Positions 59,975 through 64,000 of a stretch of 64,000 bases of DNA are shown piece by piece (within the stretch, counting starts at the first letter, position 1; every line of letters begins with the position of its first letter). The stretch comes from Belnapia sp. F-4-1 (GTDB lineage: Bacteria > Pseudomonadota > Alphaproteobacteria > Acetobacterales > Acetobacteraceae). The stretch is taken from positions 3,987,430 to 4,051,429 of the forward strand of contig NZ_KN676113.1 in assembly GCF_000802185.1 (NCBI RefSeq), written 5' to 3'. The position numbers were made by a program, and so were the translations under genes. Under the pieces are notes generated by a model. The model was not told where the DNA came from, ran no database searches, and saw nothing but the letters and a program-made list of their open reading frames with translations.

Positions 59975-60984
59975 CCGAGCACCTCGCGCTCCCGCCGCGC
60001 GCTCTCGGCGAAGGCACGGAGGCCGTTCTCCACCACCGCCCGGTCGAGGTCGCGCAGGATGAACACGAGGCGCGAGCGCCGGTCATCCCCATCTGGCCAG
60101 CGTTCAAGCATCACCGGCGGGTGGAAGAGGCCCTGCACGCCATGGATGGCGACCGGTCGCTCCTCGCCCTCGAGGTTGAGGATGCCCTTGAGCCTCAGCA
60201 GGCTCTCGCCCCGCGTCGTGGTCAGCACGTCGATCCAGGTGGCAAGCCCGTCCCAGGGCAGCGGCTCGTCAAAGGTGAGGCAGAAGGAATGGATGCGGGC
60301 ATCGTGCCGGCTAACGTCGTGATGATGATGATGGTGGTGGTGGCCGGTGAAGGCCTCGGCATCCAGCCAGCGGCGCACATCGGGGTGCTTCCCAGCCGGG
60401 TCGTAGAGGCCGCAATCGAGCAGCGCCGCGGCCGGCGCATCGGGCCGCAGCAGCGGCGCGCCGGGGTTGAGGGCGCGCAGCCTCGCCTCCAGCGCCGCCA
60501 CCGCCTCCGGCGCGGCGAGGTCGGCCTTGGTCAGGACGAGGCGGTCCGCGACGGCGGCCTGCTTCACCGCCTCCATCTGCGCGTCGAGCGTCGCCATGCC
60601 GGCCACCGCGTCGACCAGCGTGACGACGCCGTCGAGCCGGTAGCGGGCGGCCAGCGATGGCTCGGCCATCAGCGTCTGCAGAATGGGCGCCGGGTCGGCG
60701 AGGCCGGTGGTTTCCACCACGACGCGGCGGATGTCGCGGCCCGCGAGGTCGCGCAGCGCCCGCACCAGGTCGCCGCGCACGGTGCAGCAGAGGCAGCCGG
60801 CATTGAGCAACACGGTATCGCCGTCGAGCCGCTCGACGAGGAGGTGGTCGATCCCGATCTCGCCGAACTCGTTCACCAGCACGGCCGTCCCGGCCAGCGC
60901 CGGGTCGCGCAGCAGGCGGTTGAGCAGCGTCGTCTTGCCGGCGCCGAGGAAGCCCGTGAGGACGGTGACCGGTATCGTGCTCAT
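59971..60984 (-). CDS. COG0523 (CobW/ZNG-type) metallochaperone GTPase with an octa-His stretch
   Basis: A 337-residue G3E GTPase. P-loop '[20 protein letters not shown]' is at residues 6-25, the metal-binding CxCC motif in '[20 protein letters not shown]' near 63, '[19 protein letters not shown]' near 93 and '[13 protein letters not shown]' near 145. Residues 215-222 are eight consecutive His (60319-60342), flanked by more His, followed by the C-terminal domain ('[20 protein letters not shown]', '[17 protein letters not shown]'). Such proteins deliver or store zinc under Zur control. The neighbourhood here (zinc enzyme HisI, Fur/Zur-type regulator) fits. The ATG at 60984 overlaps the hisI stop. 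Confidence 0.92.
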   Translation of the reverse strand: MSTIPVTVLTGFLGAGKTTLLNRLLRDPALAGTAVLVNEFGEIGIDHLLVERLDGDTVLLNAGCLCCTVRGDLVRALRDLAGRDIRRVVVETTGLADPAPILQTLMAEPSLAARYRLDGVVTLVDAVAGMATLDAQMEAVKQAAVADRLVLTKADLAAPEAVAALEARLRALNPGAPLLRPDAPAAALLDCGLYDPAGKHPDVRRWLDAEAFTGHHHHHHHHDVSRHDARIHSFCLTFDEPLPWDGLATWIDVLTTTRGESLLRLKGILNLEGEERPVAIHGVQGLFHPPVMLERWPDGDDRRSRLVFILRDLDRAVVENGLRAFAESARREREVLG

Positions 60985-61400
60985 GCGCCGTAGAGCGCCT
61001 CGGGCGAGACCTCCGGCCGGGTCAGCTCGGCCAGCACGCCATCGCGCGGCGCGAAGTAGAAGCAGCTCCGCCGCCCGGTGTGGCAGGCGACGCCGGTCTG
61101 GTCGACCAGCAGCAGCACCGCATCGCCGTCGCAATCGAGGCGGATATCGACCAGCCGCTGCACCTGGCCCGATGTTTCCCCCTTGCGCCAGAGTGCGTCC
61201 CGCGAGCGGGAGAAGTAGCAGGCGCGGCCGGTCGCCAGCGTCTCCTCGACGGCGGCGCGGTTCATCCAGGCGAGCATCAGCACCTCGCCGGTGTCGTGCT
61301 GCTGGGCGATGGCCGGGACGAGGCCGCGCTGGTCGAAGCGGATCGAATCCAGCAGGGGGAGGCCGGGCATCGGCTCGGGGCTCTTCGGAGGGCTGCTCAT
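60981..61400 (-). CDS. hisI: Phosphoribosyl-AMP cyclohydrolase
   Basis: A 139-residue single-domain HisI. '[20 protein letters not shown]' and '[20 protein letters not shown]' are followed by the metal cluster: Asp-Cys-Asp-x-Asp in '[17 protein letters not shown]' and the zinc cysteines in '[19 protein letters not shown]'. It opens the purine ring of phosphoribosyl-AMP in histidine synthesis and needs zinc and magnesium. All ligands are present, so it is not a zinc-free variant. The ATG at 61400 is preferred because the longer open frame crosses the divergent regulator. It overlaps the GTPase gene and has no other his genes near it. Confidence 0.95.
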   Translation of the reverse strand: MSSPPKSPEPMPGLPLLDSIRFDQRGLVPAIAQQHDTGEVLMLAWMNRAAVEETLATGRACYFSRSRDALWRKGETSGQVQRLVDIRLDCDGDAVLLLVDQTGVACHTGRRSCFYFAPRDGVLAELTRPEVSPEALYGA

Positions 61401-61439
61401 TCCCCTATATAAGGGCAAGATGCCTGGATGGAGGAGCCC
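61401..61439. promoter_or_regulatory. Short divergent control region with TATATA-centred palindrome
   Basis: Only 27-39 bases separate hisI from the Fur/Zur-type gene. They contain CCCCTATATAAGGG (61402-61415), a near-palindrome with TATATA at its centre and CCC/GGG arms. It stands out in this GC-rich DNA and is placed where a Zur operator and overlapping -10 elements would be. Confidence 0.5.
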
Positions 61440-61922
61440 ATGCCCGACGCCCTGGAGGCGAGCCTCGACCGCGCCGCCTCCCTCTGCGCCCGGCGCGGGG
61501 CTCAGCTCACCGCGCTGCGGCGGCAGGTGCTGCGGCTGGTGCTGGAAAGTGGCCAGCCGGTCGGCGCCTATGCGCTGCTCGACCGGCTGAAGGCGAGCCG
61601 CGCCGGCGCCGCGCCGCCGACCGTCTACCGTGCCCTCGACTTCCTGGTGGAGCATGGGCTGATCCACAAGGTGGAGCGGCTCGGCGCCTTCATCGGCTGC
61701 GCCGAGGTGGAGGACCACCCCGAGGATTGCGGTTGCGGCGCGGCGCATGACCATCCGCACCAGTTCCTTATCTGCGCCCAGTGCGGTGGGGCGACGGAGA
61801 TCAGCGACCCGGGCGTCGCCCTCGCCCTCAACCGAGCTGCGGCTGCGGCCGGCTTCGCGCTGGCGCGCAGCACGGTGGAGGCGGAGGGGCTTTGTGCCGC
61901 CTGCCGCGACGCCGCCGGCTGA
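61440..61922 (+). CDS. Fur-family regulator, probably Zur
   Basis: A 160-residue Fur superfamily protein. The winged helix has '[20 protein letters not shown]', '[20 protein letters not shown]' and '[20 protein letters not shown]'. The metal sensing region is '[18 protein letters not shown]' followed by the structural-zinc pair 'LICAQCGG', and a late '[11 protein letters not shown]' pair. The lost Fe-site residues plus extra Cys/His, and its position against a COG0523 GTPase, favour Zur over Fur. GGAGGAG 4-5 bases before the ATG at 61440 supports that start; an ATG at 61428 is an alternative. Autoregulation through the 61402 palindrome is likely. Confidence 0.82.
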   Translation: MPDALEASLDRAASLCARRGAQLTALRRQVLRLVLESGQPVGAYALLDRLKASRAGAAPPTVYRALDFLVEHGLIHKVERLGAFIGCAEVEDHPEDCGCGAAHDHPHQFLICAQCGGATEISDPGVALALNRAAAAAGFALARSTVEAEGLCAACRDAAG

Positions 61923-62485
61923 TGCGGCGGCGCCTGCTCGCCTCCCTGCTGCTGCCCGCCACGGCCCTGGCGCAGGCGCCACCCCGGCCAGGGCCCGAAG
62001 CGCGCAAGGCGGAGCTCGACCGTGCCTTCGACGCGCTGCGCACCGCACCGGACGAAGGCGGGGCGGCGCTGGTCGAGGGGCGCATCCGGGCGCTCTGGGC
62101 GCAGGCGGCCAGCCCCTCGGTGGTGCTGCTGCTCCGCCGCGGCGCCCGCAACCTGGAGGCCCGCCTGCCGAACGAGGCCCTGGAGGACTGCGACGCCGCC
62201 ATCACCCTGGCGCCGGATTTCGCAGAGGCTTGGTTCCTCCGGGCCCAGGCCTATCTCGCCGCCGGCGACGGGGCGGCGGCGGCGCGCGACCTGCAAGAGG
62301 TGCTGCGGCTGGAGCCGCGGCACTGGCCCGCGCTGCTCGCCCTCGCCACGGTCCAAGATGGGGCAGGGGATGCCCGCGGTGCGTTGCGCAGCCTGACCGC
62401 TGCGCTCGCCATCAACCCGAAGATGCCGGGCGGGGCGGCAAGGCTCCGCGAGCAGCGGCGGAGGGCCGAGGGCGAGGCCACTTGA
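61922..62485 (+). CDS. Periplasmic TPR-repeat protein
   Basis: A 187-residue protein with a signal peptide ('[20 protein letters not shown]', cleavage after ALA near residue 17). Two to three TPR motifs follow: '[20 protein letters not shown]', '[20 protein letters not shown]' and '[18 protein letters not shown]'. It probably mediates protein contacts in the periplasm. The ATG overlaps the regulator's stop (TGATG), so it is part of that transcription unit, but its link to zinc control is only positional. Confidence 0.87.
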   Translation: MRRRLLASLLLPATALAQAPPRPGPEARKAELDRAFDALRTAPDEGGAALVEGRIRALWAQAASPSVVLLLRRGARNLEARLPNEALEDCDAAITLAPDFAEAWFLRAQAYLAAGDGAAAARDLQEVLRLEPRHWPALLALATVQDGAGDARGALRSLTAALAINPKMPGGAARLREQRRRAEGEAT

Positions 62486-62495
62486 GCGTGAAGGC

Positions 62496-62577
62496 CATTC
62501 CATTGCTGCATAGCAGCAAGGCGGAATGATGAGTGGAATGTCATCTTCCCAGATTCTAGATTGCAAACCTGCAATCT
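62496..62577 (+). promoter_or_regulatory. Cluster of hairpins before the 25-aa peptide gene
   Basis: Three inverted repeats lie in succession in unusually AT-rich DNA. The first has outer arms CATTCC/GGAATG (62496-62501, 62523-62528) around inner arms TTGCTGC/GCAGCAA (62503-62509, 62513-62519). The second is GATGA/TCATC (62528-62532, 62541-62545). The third is AGATTGCA/TGCAATCT (62558-62565, 62570-62577) with a 4-base loop, a perfect 8-bp stem. None has a T-run, so a structured leader or small RNA is more likely than a terminator. Confidence 0.5.
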
Positions 62578-62621
62578 TCCCTGCCCAGCGGTGCGGGCGG
62601 ACGAATCAAGGGCGAGTGGCC

Positions 62622-62699
62622 ATGAACGAACTGATCTCCATGCTGCCCTGGGCCTTTGGCCTGGTGGCTGCGGCGGCGGCCCTGACCCAGTTCCGCTGA
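62622..62699 (+). CDS. 25-residue membrane micropeptide
   Basis: An ATG at 62622, preceded by AAGGG about 10 bases upstream, opens a 25-codon ORF ending TGA at 62697-62699. The peptide starts MNELISMLPWAFGLV and ends in an Ala-rich segment and TQFR. Residues 7-22 form one hydrophobic helix with a charged residue at each end, which fits a small inner-membrane peptide. It lies 136 bases after the TPR gene and ends just before the convergent hybrid kinase. It is too short for standard gene callers. Function unknown. Confidence 0.55.
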   Translation: MNELISMLPWAFGLVAAAAALTQFR

Positions 62700-62702
62700 C
62701 CG

Positions 62703-64000
62703 TCAGCCCTCGATGAGGGCGCGGATCCGGGAGGCAAGGTTGCCTGCTTCGAAAGGTTTGGCGATCAGCGCCATGCCCGGCGCCAGGACTTCGCCCGAGA
62801 GCCCAGCCGCATCGGCATAGCCGGTGACGAAGAGCACCTTCAGCCCGGGCCGCTGCTCCCGCGCCAGATCGGCGAGTTGCCGGCCGTTCATCCCGCCCGG
62901 CAGGCCGACATCGGTGACCATCAGGTCGAGTTGCCAGTCGCCGCGCAACAGGCGGAGCGCCTCACGCCCGTCGAACGCTTCCAGCGCATGGTAGCCGAGG
63001 TCGTGCAGCACCTCGATCAGCACGCTGCGCACCACCGGCTCATCCTCCACCACCAGCACGGTCTCTCCGGTGCGGGCCGACGGTGCGTCGGCCAGGCCAG
63101 GGCGCGGTCCGGCCCGCGGGGTGCCGCTGGCGGCGCCGGCATGGCGGGGCAGGCAGAGCCGAACGGTGGTGCCCACGCCCGGCGCCGTGCGGATGCCGAC
63201 GGTGCCGCCCGACTGACGGACGAAGCCGTAGATCATCGACAGGCCGAGCCCGGTGCCCTGGCCGGTCGGCTTGGTGGTGAAGAAGGGGTCGAAGGCCCGC
63301 GCCGCGACCGCTGGCGGCATGCCGATGCCGGTATCGCAGACGGTGATGGCGACGTAGTCGCCGGGCGGCGCCTCCTCGCCCGTGTCCAGCCGGGCCTCGG
63401 CGGCGGCGATGGTCAGCCGGCCGCCGCCCGGCATCGCGTCGCGGGCATTGATGACAAGGTTGAGGATGGCGTTCTCGAGCTGGTTCGGGTCGCAGAGCGT
63501 GGCCGGAAGGTCGGGTGCGATCTCGATCGAGAGGGTGATGGCCTCGCCCAGGGTTCGCCGCAGCAGCTCCTCCATGGAGCAGATCAGGGCGGCGGCGTCG
63601 ACGGGGCGCGGGTCAAGCGGCTGGCGGCGGGCGAAGGCGAGGAGCCGCTGGGTCAGCGCCGCCGCCCGCTCGGCCGATTCCGTGGCGGCGGCGACGTAGC
63701 GGCCGGTTTCGGCGATGCGGCCTTCGGCGACCCGCTTCTTCAGCAGGGCGAGGGAGCCGATGATGCCGGTCAGCAGGTTGTTGAAGTCATGCGCGATGCC
63801 GCCGGTCAGCTGGCCGACCGCTTCCATCTTCTGTGCCTGGCGCAGCTGGTCCTCGGCGGCAGCCAGCGCCGCGGCAGCCTCCTTCTCGGCAGTGACGTCG
63901 CGGCCGACGGCATGGATCTGCCCTTCGGCCGGCACCGCGGTCCAGGAGATCCAGCGCCAGCCGCCATCGGCATGGCGGTAGCGATTCTCGAAGCGGAGGG
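62703..64000 (-). CDS. Hybrid histidine kinase with receiver domain (N-terminus beyond right edge)
   Basis: At least 432 residues are visible; the frame stays open to position 64000, so the gene starts outside the window. The visible part begins within a PAS domain ('[20 protein letters not shown]'), then the kinase core '[20 protein letters not shown]', N box '[20 protein letters not shown]', '[20 protein letters not shown]', '[20 protein letters not shown]', and a C-terminal receiver '[10 protein letters not shown]', '[14 protein letters not shown]', '[10 protein letters not shown]'. It is closely similar to the kinase and receiver half of the LOV protein at 53643-56252. The GTG read as Met near 63935 is internal, not a start. 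Confidence 0.92.
   Translation of the reverse strand, partial: LRFENRYRHADGGWRWISWTAVPAEGQIHAVGRDVTAEKEAAAALAAAEDQLRQAQKMEAVGQLTGGIAHDFNNLLTGIIGSLALLKKRVAEGRIAETGRYVAAATESAERAAALTQRLLAFARRQPLDPRPVDAAALICSMEELLRRTLGEAITLSIEIAPDLPATLCDPNQLENAILNLVINARDAMPGGGRLTIAAAEARLDTGEEAPPGDYVAITVCDTGIGMPPAVAARAFDPFFTTKPTGQGTGLGLSMIYGFVRQSGGTVGIRTAPGVGTTVRLCLPRHAGAASGTPRAGPRPGLADAPSARTGETVLVVEDEPVVRSVLIEVLHDLGYHALEAFDGREALRLLRGDWQLDLMVTDVGLPGGMNGRQLADLAREQRPGLKVLFVTGYADAAGLSGEVLAPGMALIAKPFEAGNLASRIRALIEG

Overview
The window is a GC-rich chromosomal segment densely packed with genes on both strands. Many neighbours overlap by 1 to 4 bases (ATGA, GTGA, TGATG junctions), and several starts are GTG or TTG. The gene content points to an alphaproteobacterium, most likely in the Acetobacteraceae (Roseomonas-like): homospermidine synthase with an alanine-racemase-fold ornithine decarboxylase, several Bug/TctC solute receptors, a LOV histidine kinase, CBM60-like modules and a type 2 ArgC. 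This is inference from families; no 16S or tRNA gene is present. I saw no insertion sequence, prophage, CRISPR array or tRNA.

Layout. 1-1123: the start of a probable anti-sigma partner, an ECF sigma factor and a small unknown ORF. 1182-8200: a minus-strand envelope polysaccharide locus with a YdcF-like protein, four overlapping glycosyltransferases, a Wzx-like flippase and the initiating sugar phosphotransferase. 8476-13170: an L-2-hydroxyglutarate oxidase-like enzyme, an enoyl-CoA hydratase, and an HMG-CoA lyase plus class III CoA-transferase pair that could degrade 3-hydroxy-3-methylglutarate. 13579-15627: a large modular protein with three CBM60-like domains, a 7 x 39-bp Thr/Pro linker and an SGNH-type esterase domain. 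15689-19892: an MFS transporter, an FMN hydroxyacid oxidase, a frameshifted unknown gene and a tautomerase. 19992-24257: a LysR regulator followed by an overlapping cluster of two glycosyltransferases and an unknown protein. 24463-26764: a PepSY protein with a PhoP/PhoQ-like two-component system.

26771-31078 is a polyamine block: homospermidine synthase, ornithine decarboxylase, an agmatinase/arginase-family enzyme and a NIPSNAP protein. The decarboxylase has a structured leader with a short upstream ORF, and a terminator lies between it and homospermidine synthase. 31110-35091: a GGDEF-EAL protein, a glutathione transferase and an M20 amidohydrolase. 35191-37878: an IlvD/Edd dehydratase with a TctC receptor. 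38054-40633: rplM-rpsI with promoter and terminator, argC and a gamma carbonic anhydrase. 40644-43660: a complete TctABC importer. 43834-46325: an acyl-CoA ligase with a PanE-like reductase. 46414-48195: three tandem paralogous lipoproteins of unknown role behind a good promoter.

48407-64000: an iron-type alcohol dehydrogenase, a degenerate EAL protein, a fused SecDF, a LOV-PAS-GAF-HK-REC hybrid kinase, a Gfo/Idh/MocA dehydrogenase beside lpxB, a nitrilase-family hydrolase and a GNAT. These are followed by a zinc-linked set (COG0523 GTPase with eight consecutive His, hisI, a divergent Zur-like regulator and a TPR protein), a 25-residue membrane peptide behind a hairpin-rich leader, and a second hybrid kinase that runs off the right edge.

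The most interesting signals are the ornithine decarboxylase leader, the lipoprotein triplet, the CBM60/SGNH protein, the hairpin-plus-micropeptide region at 62496-62699, and the Zur/COG0523/HisI divergon.
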